Positions 1 through 9,368 of a DNA stretch of 64,000 nucleotides are shown here, piece by piece. A program made the position numbers and the translations under genes. The stretch's first letter is position 1. Every line of letters begins with the position of its first letter. The notes beneath the pieces were generated by a model, which had not been told where the DNA came from, did not search any database, and saw nothing but the letters and a program-made list of their open reading frames with translations. This stretch comes from CAVTQY01 sp963736975 (GTDB lineage Bacteria; Pseudomonadota; Alphaproteobacteria; Acetobacterales; Acetobacteraceae), in assembly GCA_963736975.1 (NCBI GenBank), contig CAVTQY010000001.1, forward strand, positions 2,480,001-2,544,000, given 5' to 3'.

Positions 1-1
1 G

Positions 2-1228
2 CTGATGCGCAAAGCCGCCGAGATCCTGCGTGAGCGCGCCGACACGATCGCGCGGATGATGACCTTGGAGCAGGGCAAGCCGCTGCCGGAAGCCAGGCTG
101 GAGACCCTGGCCGGCGCCGACGTGATCGACTGGTTCGCCGAGGAAGCACGCCGCACTTATGGCCGGGTTATCCCGGCGCGGGCCGAAGGCATTTACCAGC
201 TCGTGATCAAGGAACCGGTGGGACCCGCCGCGGCGTTCACGCCGTGGAACTTTCCGATCAACCAGGTGGTCCGCAAATTGTCGGCCGCGCTGGCAGCGGG
301 TTGCTCGATCATCGTCAAGCCGCCGGAGGAAACGCCCGCGTCACCGGCGGAGCTGATCCGCGCCTTCGTCGATGCCGGCGTGCCGGCCGGCGTGGTCAAT
401 GTTGTCTATGGCGTGCCGGCGGAGATTTCAGAATATCTCATTCCCCATCCGGTGATCCGCAAAATCTCCTTCACCGGTTCCACCGCGGTGGGAAAACATC
501 TTGCCGCACTCGCCGGCGAGCATATGAAACGCGCGACGATGGAGCTTGGCGGACATGCGCCGGCGATCGTCTTCGACGATGCGGATATTGAGACCGCCAG
601 CAAAATCCTGTCGATGAGCAAGATCCGCAATGCCGGGCAGGTGTGCATCTCGCCGACACGGTTTCTGGTCCAGGAGCCGGTATTTGATGAGTTCGTTGAC
701 AAATTTCTCGGTCATATCAAGCGGGTGAAAGTTGGTGACGGGCTCGAATCCGGCACCCAGATGGGGCCGATGGCCAATCCGCGCCGCATTCAGGCGATGG
801 AGAGCTTCGTGTCCGATGCCGCGAAACACGGGGAGCTGCGCACGGGAGGCAACCGCATCGGGAACAAAGGGAATTTCTTCGAGCCGACCGTACTCACGGA
901 TGTCTCCACCGATGCCCGCATCATGAACGAGGAACCGTTCGGGCCGGTGGCGGTGATTAACCGGTTCCGCACCTTCGACGAGGTGGTGACCGAGGCAAAT
1001 CGCCTTCCTTACGGGCTTGCATCGTATGCCTACACGCGATCCGCGAAGACTGCGGGTGCCATTGCCGCAGCGGTCGAGGCCGGAATGATGTCAATCAACC
1101 ATCACGGTCTGGCGCTGCCCGAAGTCCCGTTCGGCGGTGTGAAGGATTCCGGCTATGGCTCTGAAGGTGGGCTGGAGGCGATCGAGTCTTATTTGATTAC
1201 GAAGTTCGTGTCCCAGGCTGGGTTGTAA
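2..1228 (+). CDS. NAD(P)-dependent aldehyde dehydrogenase, succinate-semialdehyde type (5' partial)
   Basis: Oxidises an aldehyde to the acid with NAD(P). The frame is already open at the left edge, so the start lies outside the window; about 410 of the usual ~480 residues are visible. Counting from the first internal Met (base 5), FTPWNFP (res 78-84) begins the cofactor-binding region, the general-base Glu is in MELGGHAP (res 180) and the catalytic Cys is in GQVCISPTRF (res 214). The C-terminal PFGGVKDSGYG motif is intact. The overall pattern resembles GabD/succinate-semialdehyde dehydrogenases, but the substrate cannot be fixed from sequence. The gene is followed by a palindromic repeat, so it probably ends its operon. 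Confidence 0.9.
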   Translation: MMRKAAEILRERADTIARMMTLEQGKPLPEARLETLAGADVIDWFAEEARRTYGRVIPARAEGIYQLVIKEPVGPAAAFTPWNFPINQVVRKLSAALAAGCSIIVKPPEETPASPAELIRAFVDAGVPAGVVNVVYGVPAEISEYLIPHPVIRKISFTGSTAVGKHLAALAGEHMKRATMELGGHAPAIVFDDADIETASKILSMSKIRNAGQVCISPTRFLVQEPVFDEFVDKFLGHIKRVKVGDGLESGTQMGPMANPRRIQAMESFVSDAAKHGELRTGGNRIGNKGNFFEPTVLTDVSTDARIMNEEPFGPVAVINRFRTFDEVVTEANRLPYGLASYAYTRSAKTAGAIAAAVEAGMMSINHHGLALPEVPFGGVKDSGYGSEGGLEAIESYLITKFVSQAGL

Positions 1229-1233
1229 CCGGC

Positions 1234-1297
1234 CCTCACCCGGTTCGCTGCGCGAACCGACCTCTCCCGCGTAGCGGGAGAGGTGAGTAGGCTGGGG
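1234..1297. repeat. Dispersed double-hairpin intergenic palindrome
   Basis: Two adjacent hairpins are visible: GGTTCGCTGCGCGAACC and CCTCTCCCGCGTAGCGGGAGAGG, preceded by CCCTCACCC. A near copy lies at 23269-23317 and relatives are near 6893-6935 and 57323-57370. It sits directly after the aldehyde dehydrogenase stop and may act as a transcript end or REP-like element. There is no T-tract, so an intrinsic terminator is not shown. Confidence 0.75.
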
Positions 1298-1378
1298 CAG
1301 AACTAAACCGTTGCACTGGCGCGGCGAATTTGGCATGGGCATTCGGCCGGGCTGGCAACAACTCGCAAGAGGAATGGG

Positions 1379-1648
1379 ATGTCGAAGGCCTTTATTGCCC
1401 AGGTCATCAGGGACTCCGCCGATCTGACGGGCGCGGCGGCCACCCGAACGGCTGGTCACCTGATGGACGCGATCGTCAAGGAGTTGCGGAAGTCGGGTAA
1501 GTTCACCCTTCCCAGCTTCGGTACTTTTGTTGTGCGCAAAACCCGGGCCCGTAAGGGGTTGAATCCCCGTACCGGCAAGTCGATCAAGGTGAAGGCCGGC
1601 AAAACCGTACGGTTCAAGGCTTCGCCCACGCTCAAGAAGGCAGTCTGA
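1379..1648 (+). CDS. HU/IHF-family DNA-binding protein
   Basis: Small histone-like protein of 89 residues, the normal family length (~90). The N-terminal helices are followed by GKFTLPSFGTF (res 40-50), which matches the HU core strand, and by a DNA-binding arm region with GLNPRTGKSIKVKAGKTV in place of the common GRNPQTG. It would bend and compact DNA as a dimer. ATG 1379 is preceded by an AAGAGG ribosome-binding site. The stop overlaps the proposed CTG start of the next gene. It could be a divergent HU paralog rather than the main nucleoid HU, because several canonical arm residues differ. Confidence 0.88.
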   Translation: MSKAFIAQVIRDSADLTGAAATRTAGHLMDAIVKELRKSGKFTLPSFGTFVVRKTRARKGLNPRTGKSIKVKAGKTVRFKASPTLKKAV

Positions 1649-3006
1649 GCCGACACACACCACCGTCTTCGGGCCGGCGGTGTTATGGCGTCCTCGCGGT
1701 TCTGCTCGGTACGCTGGTCGTCCCGCTGGACTCCGCGGTCAATGTCGATTTCCCTTCTCTTACCAGCCATTTCGCGCTGCCCATCCCGCTGATCCAATGG
1801 GTGGTTATCAGCTATACTTTGACTACCGCCAGCCTGATGCTGGCGTGCGGCCGCGCCGGCGACTTGTTTGGACATAAGCATGTGTTTCAGGCGGGATGCG
1901 CATGCAGCGCCGCCGCGTTCGTGTTGTGCACGCTTGCGCCGAGCTATGTCTGGTTGTTGGTGTTCCGCGCGGTTCAGGGAGTCGGCGCCGGGCTGGTCCT
2001 GAGTTGCGGGCCGGCGCTCATCACCGGCCTTTATGCGGAAACCGAGCGTGCGCGGGCGCTTGGCCTCTACAGCGCCGGGTTTGCTGGCGGCGGCGCGCTG
2101 GGCGCGTTGCTCGCCGGCATTCTCATCGCGCGTTTCGGGTGGAGTGTCGTCTTCTGGGCGCGCGCACCGCTGGCTGTGCTGGCCGGCGTGCTCGCGATCG
2201 GGCTGCCTTCGCCGCTGCGCGGGGCGGGTCGCGGCGGCTTCGATGTGGCGGGGGCGGCCCTGCTCATGCTGACCGTCACGGCTTGCCTGCTGGCGCTGAA
2301 CCGGATCCGGGATCCGATCCTCTGTGTGTGCCTGACGGCAGTGACAGTGCTGGGAATCATTGGTTTCATTCGCCGTGAGCGCCGCTTCGCGCACCCGATC
2401 ATCGATATTCGCCTGTTCCGCAACGGAGCTTTTGCATCGGCCAATATGGCGAACCTGCTGATCAATCTGGCGGGTTTCGCCGTGCCTCTGCTGGTGCCGT
2501 TCCAGCTTGCGCGCCTGCCCGGCCTCTCGGTGGCCCAGGCCGGGGCGCTGCTAGCCCTTTCGTCGGTCGGGATGATCGTGGGTGCTTCGTTGGCCGGACG
2601 GCTCGCGTTGCGTATGTCGCCACGTACTTTGTTGCTGGGCGGAGCGGGGTTGGTAACTGTCGGTTTGTTTGCTGTTGCCGGGCTGGCTGACGGAGCCGCG
2701 GGCTTGGCTGGGGCGATGCTGATCCAGGGGGCGGGGCAGGGGGTGTTTCAGGTCGCCTATTTCGACCTTGTCACCGGGATGATGCCGGTCGAGCATCGCG
2801 GGGTTGCCGGCAGCCTGGGGATGTTGACGCGCTCGCTTGGACTGGTCTGTGGAGCGAGTCTTCTTGTGCTGACATTCGAGACGATGCGGAGCGGAGCGGG
2901 CTTTGCCGGCGGCTTTCGCGGCGCTGTCCTGTGTGCCGCCGCTGTTGCGGCGGTCGTTTTCTGTGCTGGGCTTCTCAGGTCTCTGGCCCGCGCACGAAGC
3001 ACATGA
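1645..3006 (+). CDS. MFS transporter (DHA-type drug/metabolite exporter), probable CTG start
   Basis: A hydrophobic protein of about 453 residues with an MFS layout: the first helix contains LLGTLVVPLDSAVNV, then the motif-A region GRAGDLFGHK, then about 12 membrane segments. Family-like sequence begins well upstream of the first ATG/GTG in frame (GTG 1801, which would delete helix 1). Between the upstream stop (1552) and 1801 there is no ATG, GTG or TTG. The best candidate is CTG 1645, which overlaps the HU stop as CTGA and has AAGAAGG just upstream, giving an N-terminus MSRHTPPSSGRR. The alternative is a small lesion that removed the original start. The substrate is unknown. Confidence 0.75.
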   Translation: MSRHTPPSSGRRCYGVLAVLLGTLVVPLDSAVNVDFPSLTSHFALPIPLIQWVVISYTLTTASLMLACGRAGDLFGHKHVFQAGCACSAAAFVLCTLAPSYVWLLVFRAVQGVGAGLVLSCGPALITGLYAETERARALGLYSAGFAGGGALGALLAGILIARFGWSVVFWARAPLAVLAGVLAIGLPSPLRGAGRGGFDVAGAALLMLTVTACLLALNRIRDPILCVCLTAVTVLGIIGFIRRERRFAHPIIDIRLFRNGAFASANMANLLINLAGFAVPLLVPFQLARLPGLSVAQAGALLALSSVGMIVGASLAGRLALRMSPRTLLLGGAGLVTVGLFAVAGLADGAAGLAGAMLIQGAGQGVFQVAYFDLVTGMMPVEHRGVAGSLGMLTRSLGLVCGASLLVLTFETMRSGAGFAGGFRGAVLCAAAVAAVVFCAGLLRSLARARST

Positions 3007-3307
3007 TGCCGAGCGTCGGGGTCCAGCACACGACCGCTCGTCCGGTCGGATTATCGTTCCGCTTCAGGATCGCTTCGGCCGGGACCTTCTGCCATTGGCC
3101 CTGGATCATCGCCTCGTAGTGGTCGCCCTGGATCCGGAAGTCCGTCTGGCGGCAATCCGCCTCGGAACAGCAGGAAATGCCGGTTCCGGGCTGCATCAGG
3201 CTGTGAAACCACGGCGCAAGGGTCGGATCAGCGTTCGGGGGTGAGCGCGCGGATGCGGCGGCGCACGCGGACGCAATCAGGGCGGCAGCGAGCAGCAAGC
3301 GAGCCAT
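2975..3307 (-). CDS. Small secreted cysteine-containing protein, function unknown
   Basis: 110 residues with a clear signal peptide (MARLLLAAALIASACAAASA), predicting export to the periplasm. The mature part carries a CCSEADC cluster and two later cysteines (VVCW, IMCF), so disulphides or metal binding are likely. I recognise it as a conserved hypothetical type but cannot name a function. ATG 3307 is chosen because GGAG lies 6 bases upstream and the signal peptide begins exactly there; a longer frame to 3364 adds sequence unlike a leader. It converges on the MFS gene and overlaps its last 32 bases. Confidence 0.7.
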   Translation of the reverse strand: MARLLLAAALIASACAAASARSPPNADPTLAPWFHSLMQPGTGISCCSEADCRQTDFRIQGDHYEAMIQGQWQKVPAEAILKRNDNPTGRAVVCWTPTLGIMCFVRGPET

Positions 3308-3406
3308 CAGGCGCTCCAAGCAGAGACTCTCCTGGTGAGGTGGCAACGCCACCCCCATCCTCAAGTCTCACTGTCCTCGCGCGCCAAACGACTCTCGGTG
3401 AAAGCA

Positions 3407-6400
3407 TCAGGCGGCTTTCGCCTGGTGCGCGATGCGCATCAGGCTGTCCAAGAGGTCGCGCGCGGTGCGCAGCCGGGTATCGAGGTCCATCTCGCGAACG
3501 ATGGCAAGCTTGTGGTCGGGACGAAGCCTCACGAGGCCGCCTTTGCTGGCGAGCCAGGCGACCAAACCGGCCGGGTTGCCGAAGGCATTGTGGCGGAATG
3601 TGACGACCATGCCTTTCGGGCCTGCCTCGAGTTTTTCCACCCCGGCCTCGCGGCAGGCGCGTTTCAGGGCGACCACGGCGAGGAGATTGTCCACCTCTCC
3701 GGGCAGGGGGCCGAAGCGGTCCACCAGTTCGGCCGCCATCGCCTCACCTTCGGCATCCGAGGCCAGCGCGCCGATGCGGCGGTAGAGGCCGAGGCGAACC
3801 GGCAGGTCCTTCACGTAGGTCTCAGGGATCAGCACTGGTAGGCCGAGGGTGATGTTGGGCGTCCAGTCGCGGTCCACGGCGGTGCGGCGGCCCTCGCCGG
3901 CGCGGATGTCGGCGACGGCGTCCTCCAGCATTTGCTGGTAGAGCTCGATGCCGACTTCCCGGATATGCCCGGACTGCTCCTCGCCGAGGAGGTTGCCGGC
4001 GCCCCGGATGTCGAGATCGTGAGAGGCGAGGGTGAAGCCGGCGCCCAGGCTGTCCAGCGTCTGCATGACTTCGAGGCGCTTCTGGGCGGCGGCGGACAGG
4101 CGATGGTTCTGCGGCCAGGTCAGGTAGGCGTAGCCGCGCTGCTTGCCGCGGCCGACGCGGCCGCGGAGCTGATAGAGCTGGCCCAGGCCGAACATATCGG
4201 CCCGGTGAATCACCAACGTGTTCACCGCCGGCATGTCGAGCCCGCTTTCGACGATGTTGGTCGAGAGCAGGACGTCGAACTTGCCGTCGCTGAATGCGGT
4301 CATGACTCGCTCGAGCTCGGTCGGGGCGAGGCGGCCATGGGCCTGGCCGGTCTTCGCCTCCGGCACGATCTCGGCGAGGCGTTCGGCCATGCGCGGCAGG
4401 TCCTCGATGCGTGGAACCACGCAGAAGACCTGGCCGCCGCGGAACCGCTCGCGCTGGATCGCCTCGCGGACCACGACGCTATCGAAGGGCATGATAAAGG
4501 TCCGCACGGCCAGCCGGTCCACCGGCGGCGTGGCGATCAGGCTCATTTCGCGCACCCCCGTCAGCGCGAGCTGCAGGGTGCGCGGGATGGGCGTGGCGGT
4601 CAGCGTCAGCACGTGGACGTCGGCCTTGAGCTGCTTCAGCCGCTCCTTGTGGGCGACACCAAAGTGTTGCTCCTCGTCAACGACCAGCAGGCCGAGGGCG
4701 GAGAACTGGATCGACTTGGCCAGCAGAGCGTGGGTGCCGATTACGATGTTCACCGACCCCTCCGTGATGCTCTTGCGGATCTCGGCGGCTTCCTTGGCGG
4801 GGACCATGCGGGAGAGCTGGGCGATGCGGACCGGCAGCCCCTCGAAGCGGGCGGCGAAGGTGCGGTAGTGCTGGCGGGCCAGCAGCGTTGTGGGGACGAC
4901 CACGGCGACCTGGGCGCCGCCCATCGCGGCGATGAAGGCGGCGCGCAGGGCGACCTCGGTCTTGCCGAAACCCACATCACCGCAGATCAGCCGGTCCATC
5001 GGCCGGCCCGAGGCGAGGTCTTCCAGCACATCGGCGATCGCCCGGCTCTGGTCCTCGGTTTCGGCAAAGGGGAAGCGGGCGCAGAACTCGTCCCAGCTTC
5101 CCTCCGGCGGGGCCATGGTCTCGGCGGAGCGGATCTGGCGGGCTGCGGCGGTGCGGATCAGTTCGGAGGCGATGTCGCGGATGCGCTGCTTCATCCGTGC
5201 TTTGCGGGTCTGCCATCCGGCGCCGCCCAGCTTGTCGAGCGCGACGCCTTGCGCCTCGCTGCCGAAGCGGGAGAGGACCTCGATGTTCTCGACCGGGAGG
5301 AAAAGCTTTTCGTTGCCGTCGTACATCAGTCGCAGACAATCGTGTGGGGCGCCCGTCACGGTCAGAGTGGTCAGGCCGTCGTAACGGCCAATTCCATATT
5401 CCTGGTGCACAACGAGATCGCCCTCGGCGATCTCGGTGGCTTCGGCGATGAACTGATCGGCGCGTTTGCGCCGGTGGGGTGGGCGGCTGATCCGCTCGCC
5501 GAGCAGATCCTGCTCGCCCACCAGCGCCAGGCGCTCGGCAACGAAGCCGCGTTCCACGCCCAGCATGATGAGGGAGATTGAGCCGGCGGGCTTCCGGCGG
5601 ACCGCGGCCCAGGAGTCTTCCTGGGCGTAGTCCTTCAGGCCGTGTTCGCGCAGAAGGTTGGTGAGACGCTCACGCGAGCCGCGGGTCCAGGCGGCGAGCA
5701 CGATGCGCCGGCCTTCATTCGCCCAGCGTTCCGCCTGGGATTTAAGTTGGTCGAAGACGTTGCTGCCAGTTTGGGGGAGCCCGGCGGATGGGGTGTGGCC
5801 GGTCTGGACGAAGATGGGACCGGGGCGGCCGGAACCGTCCACGCCGACCGCGCCCTCGGGTTTGGCGAACGGCGTGAAGGCGAAGAGCGGGCCGCCTGCC
5901 AGCATGGCGTCCCAGCCGGCTTGGTCGAGGTACAGGCGGTCAGGGGGCAGGGGCCGGTAGGGAAGTTCGCCTTCGCGTGGGGGACGGCAGCGGGCCTCAT
6001 AATGGTCGGCGATCATTTCGAGTCGGGCGGTGAGCACCTCGTCGGCCTGGTGATCGAGGCTGACGGAGGCACGCAGGGAATCAGTATCGAAGTAGTCGAG
6101 GAGAGTCTCCATGCGGTCGTGGAAGAGTGGCGTCCAATGCTCCATCCCGGGGTGGCGGCGGCTCTCGGAGATCGAGTGATAGATCGGATCCTCAGCGGCC
6201 GGCTGCCCGAAAAGCTCGCGGAAACCGGTGCGGAAGCGGGAGATCGAAGTCCTTGTCGAGGGGAACTTCGGAGACTGGGCGGAGGATGATACGACCGCGC
6301 TTGTCCCCGCTGCGCTGGGAGGTGGGATCGAAGACGCGGATCGACTCGATGGTGTCCCCGAACAGGTCGAGGCGGACGGGATCGGGCTCGCCGGCGGGGA

Positions 6401-6881
6401 AGAGGTCGATGATGCCGCCACGCATGGCGTACTCGCCGGGCTCCATGACGGTGCCGGCGCGGATATAGCCGCTGGATTCCAGGAAGCGGGCGAGCTGTTC
6501 GGGCTTGATGTCGCCGTTGGTTTTCAGCTCGCGGCTGGTGTTTTCGAAGGCGGCGCGCGGGGGGACGCGTTGGACGAGGGCGTTGACGGTGGTCAGGACG
6601 ATGCGGGGGCGGTCGGGGTGCTCCAGCAGGCGGGTGAGGCTGGCGATGCGTTCGGAGACCAGCGTCGGGTTGGGGGAGACGCGGTCGTAGGGGAGGCAGT
6701 CCCAGGCGGGGAAGCGAAGGATTTCGGCTTCGGGGATTACGAAGGCAAGGGCTTCCGCGAGGCGGGCCATGCGGGCGTCGTCGCGTGTCACATGCAGGAT
6801 GGGGCCGGCGAATTCCGCACGGCGCCGGGCGAGGAGGAAGGCGTCCCAGCCCTCCGGGGCGCCGTAGATCGGGGTGGTCAT
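3407..6881 (-). pseudogene. mfd: Transcription-repair coupling factor Mfd, one +1 frameshift
   Basis: Mfd is the DNA translocase that removes stalled RNA polymerase and recruits UvrA. Residues 1 to about 211 (MTTPIYGAPEGW through SEVPLDKD) are in one frame and the rest, from SISRFRTGFRELFG, is in another. Removing one base near 6246-6248 restores a 1157-residue protein, the normal family length. The translocase part is intact: Walker A in CGDVGFGKTE, DEEQHFG box, SATPIPRT-like motif LTATPIPRT, and the C-terminal TRCF domain. The start overlaps the sdhE stop as ATGA, so the two are probably translationally coupled. It could be a recent pseudogene or a sequencing/assembly error; the otherwise perfect conservation favours error or very recent loss. 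Confidence 0.9.
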
Positions 6882-7252
6882 GGGCGGTTCCTTCGCCCCC
6901 TCTCCCTGTCCCCCTCTCGCAAGGGGAGCGGGCAGGTGCGTTGCTTCTCCGCTCCCTCTCCTGACACTTCCATGATGCTGCGGAGCATGGGGGTGTCAAC
7001 GTGGGGGGGGATGGGGCGGCGGCCGGTCAGCCAATCGGCGAGATCGGGATCGGGCAGGTCCAACAGCTGTTCCAATGCGTCGAGTTCGGATTCGGTGAAG
7101 TCGGCGATGCGCGGGGCGATAAAGCCGCCGAGCAGAATGTCGTTCTCCTGCGTGCCGCGGTGAGTGGCACGGAACAGCATCCGACGGCGCCGCGCGTCAA
7201 GCGCGGGCAATTCTGGTTCAGACATCCTCGCGATGTCATATAGCCGCGCCAT
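6878..7252 (-). CDS. sdhE: Succinate dehydrogenase assembly factor 2 (FAD assembly factor SdhE)
   Basis: SdhE helps attach FAD covalently to the succinate dehydrogenase flavoprotein. The core RRRRMLFRATHRGTQENDILLGGF contains the diagnostic RGTxExD-type motif of the Sdh5/YgfY family, followed by the helical DALEQLLDLPDPDLADWLTG. At 124 residues it is longer than usual (~90). The extra C-terminal tail (PLPLREGDRERGRR) is translated from a dispersed intergenic repeat, so it was probably gained by read-through. The start is either ATG 7252 or ATG 7225 (MSEPELP); neither has a well-spaced Shine-Dalgarno. The stop overlaps the mfd start by four bases. Confidence 0.88.
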   Translation of the reverse strand: MARLYDIARMSEPELPALDARRRRMLFRATHRGTQENDILLGGFIAPRIADFTESELDALEQLLDLPDPDLADWLTGRRPIPPHVDTPMLRSIMEVSGEGAEKQRTCPLPLREGDRERGRRNRP

Positions 7253-7266
7253 TAACCTGTGTCAGC

Positions 7267-9322
7267 GTGGAACACGATCCTCTCGCGCCGCTTTTCGCGC
7301 CTCTGACCCGGCTGCGCGGCATAGGGCCGGCGGCGGCGCCATTGCTGGCGCGTGCGGCAGGCGGCGAGCGCGTGCTCGACCTGCTGTTCCACATGCCTGA
7401 ATTCGTATCTGGACCGGCGGGCGAGGCCCTCCATCCGGCAGGCGCGAGCGGGGGAGATCGCTACGCTGACGGTGGAGGTCGTGCGGCACGAGGCGCCGGC
7501 TAATCCGCGCCAACCCTGGCGGGTGGTGGTGACGGACGGGTCGGGCTTCGCCGAGCTGGTGTTCTTCCGGTTCAACCGGGAGAAGCAGATGCCGGCAGGG
7601 GCGCGGCTGCTGGTCTCCGGCAAGGTGGAGCAGTTCGGCGACCGGGTGACGATGCCGCATCCGGATTATGTCGTGCCGGCGGACCGGCCGGAGCGGCTGC
7701 CGGCGATCGAGCCGGTGTGGCCGCTGACCGCGGGGCTGTGGCCGCGCCAGGTGGTGGGGGCGATGGCGGCGGCGATGGAGTGCATGCCGGAACTGCCGGA
7801 GTGGCATGATCCGGCGCTGCTGCGGCGGGAGCGGTGGCTTGGGTTCGCCGCTGCATTGCGGGCGGTGCAGACGCCTAGCGAGGTGCCCGGCGAGGGGCCG
7901 CGGGCGCGGCTAGCCTATGACGAACTGCTGGCCGGGCAGATCGCGGTGCATGTGGTGCGCGGGCGGGTGCGGCAGCGGCCGGGCCGGGCCTTGGCTGGCG
8001 ACGGGGTGCTGCGGGCGCGTGCGCTGGCGCGGTTCGGGCATCCGCCGACGCCCTCGCAGCTTGGGGCTTTGGCGGAGATTGACGCGGACCTGGCGGCGGC
8101 GCGGCGGATGCTGCGGCTGCTGCAGGGGGATGTGGGCTCCGGCAAGACGCTGATCGCGTTGCTGACCATGTTGCGAGCCGTGGAGGCGGGGGCCCAGGCG
8201 GCGCTGATGGCGCCCACCGAGGTGCTGGCAAAGCAGCATCACCGCACCTTGTCGCGGCTATGTCCGGAGCCGGTGGCGTTGCTGACCGGCGGGGTGAAGG
8301 GGGCCGCGCGGGCCCGGCTGTTGCGCGGGCTGGCGGATGGCTCCGTGCGGATGGTGGTTGGGACACATGCGCTGTTCCAGGAGAGCGTGGCGTTCCGCGA
8401 CCTTGGGGTGGCGGTCATCGATGAGCAGCACCGGTTCGGCGTGACCCAGCGGCTGCTGCTGGGGGAGAAGGGGCGCGAGACCGATGTGCTGGTCATGACT
8501 GCCACACCGATCCCTCGGACTTTGCTGCTGACGCAGTGGGGCGAGATGGATGTGAGCCGGTTAACGGAAAAACCGGCGGGGCGCGGGACGGTGCGCACTA
8601 CGCTGCATTCCCTGGCGACGCTGGGCGATGTGCTGCGCGGAGTGGCGCGCAAGCTGGAGGAGGGGGCTCAGGTCTTTTGGGTGTGCCCTATCGTGGCGGA
8701 GAGCCAGGCGCTGGATGTGGCGGCGGCGGAGGCTCGGTTCGCCGAACTGCGCGGGCGGTTCGGGGACGCGGTGGGTCTGGCGCATGGGCAGATGCCGGCC
8801 GAGGCGCGGGATGCGGCGCTGGCCGGGTTCGCAGCCGGGCGGGTGCGGTTGTTGGTGGCGACGACAGTGGTGGAGGTGGGCGTCGATGTGCCGGCCGCGA
8901 GCGTGATGGTGATCGAGCACGCCGAGCGGTTCGGGCTGGCGCAGTTGCACCAGTTACGGGGGCGGATCGGGCGGGGGGCGGCGGCGAGCTTCTGCCTGTT
9001 GCTGCATGACGACGGGCTGACCGATACGGCGCGGCGGCGGCTGATCTTGCTGCGGGACACAGAGGACGGGTTCGCGATCGCGGATGCTGATTTCCGCTTG
9101 CGTGGCGGGGGGGATGTGCTGGGGACGCGGCAGGCGGGGCTGCCGGGGTTCCGGCTGGCCGATCCGGTGGCCCATGAGGGGCTGCTGCACATGGCGCACG
9201 GGGATGCGGCGCTGCTGGTAGAGAAAGATCCGGGGCTGACGGGGCGCAGGGGGCGGGCAGCGCGGCTGCTGCTGCGACTGTTCGGGCAATGGGATGCGAT
9301 GAAGACGTTGCTGGCGGGGTAA
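7267..9322 (+). pseudogene. recG: ATP-dependent DNA helicase RecG, one +1 frameshift
   Basis: RecG remodels stalled replication forks and Holliday junctions. From GTG 7267 the N-terminus (MEHDPLAPLFAPLTRLRGIG to LLFHMPE) is in frame 1. The rest (SYLDRRARPSIRQA onward) is in frame 2. Dropping one base of GAATTC at 7399-7404 restores a 684-residue protein of normal length. Helicase motifs are intact: GDVGSGKT Walker A, DEQHRFG, MTATPIPRT and the QLRGRIGRG motif. It faces sdhE-mfd across a 14-base gap, so the promoters must overlap the coding ends. As with mfd, the single lesion may be an assembly error. Confidence 0.9.
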
Positions 9323-9368
9323 AGGGTAACTCTACATGTGGGCCGGAGTTTGGGACGCGGATGAGACA

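Noticed and set aside
3932..5581. A 549-codon open frame on the plus strand across mfd
   Set aside because: It lies antisense to the conserved Mfd helicase domains and has no family motif; it is a GC-rich shadow frame.
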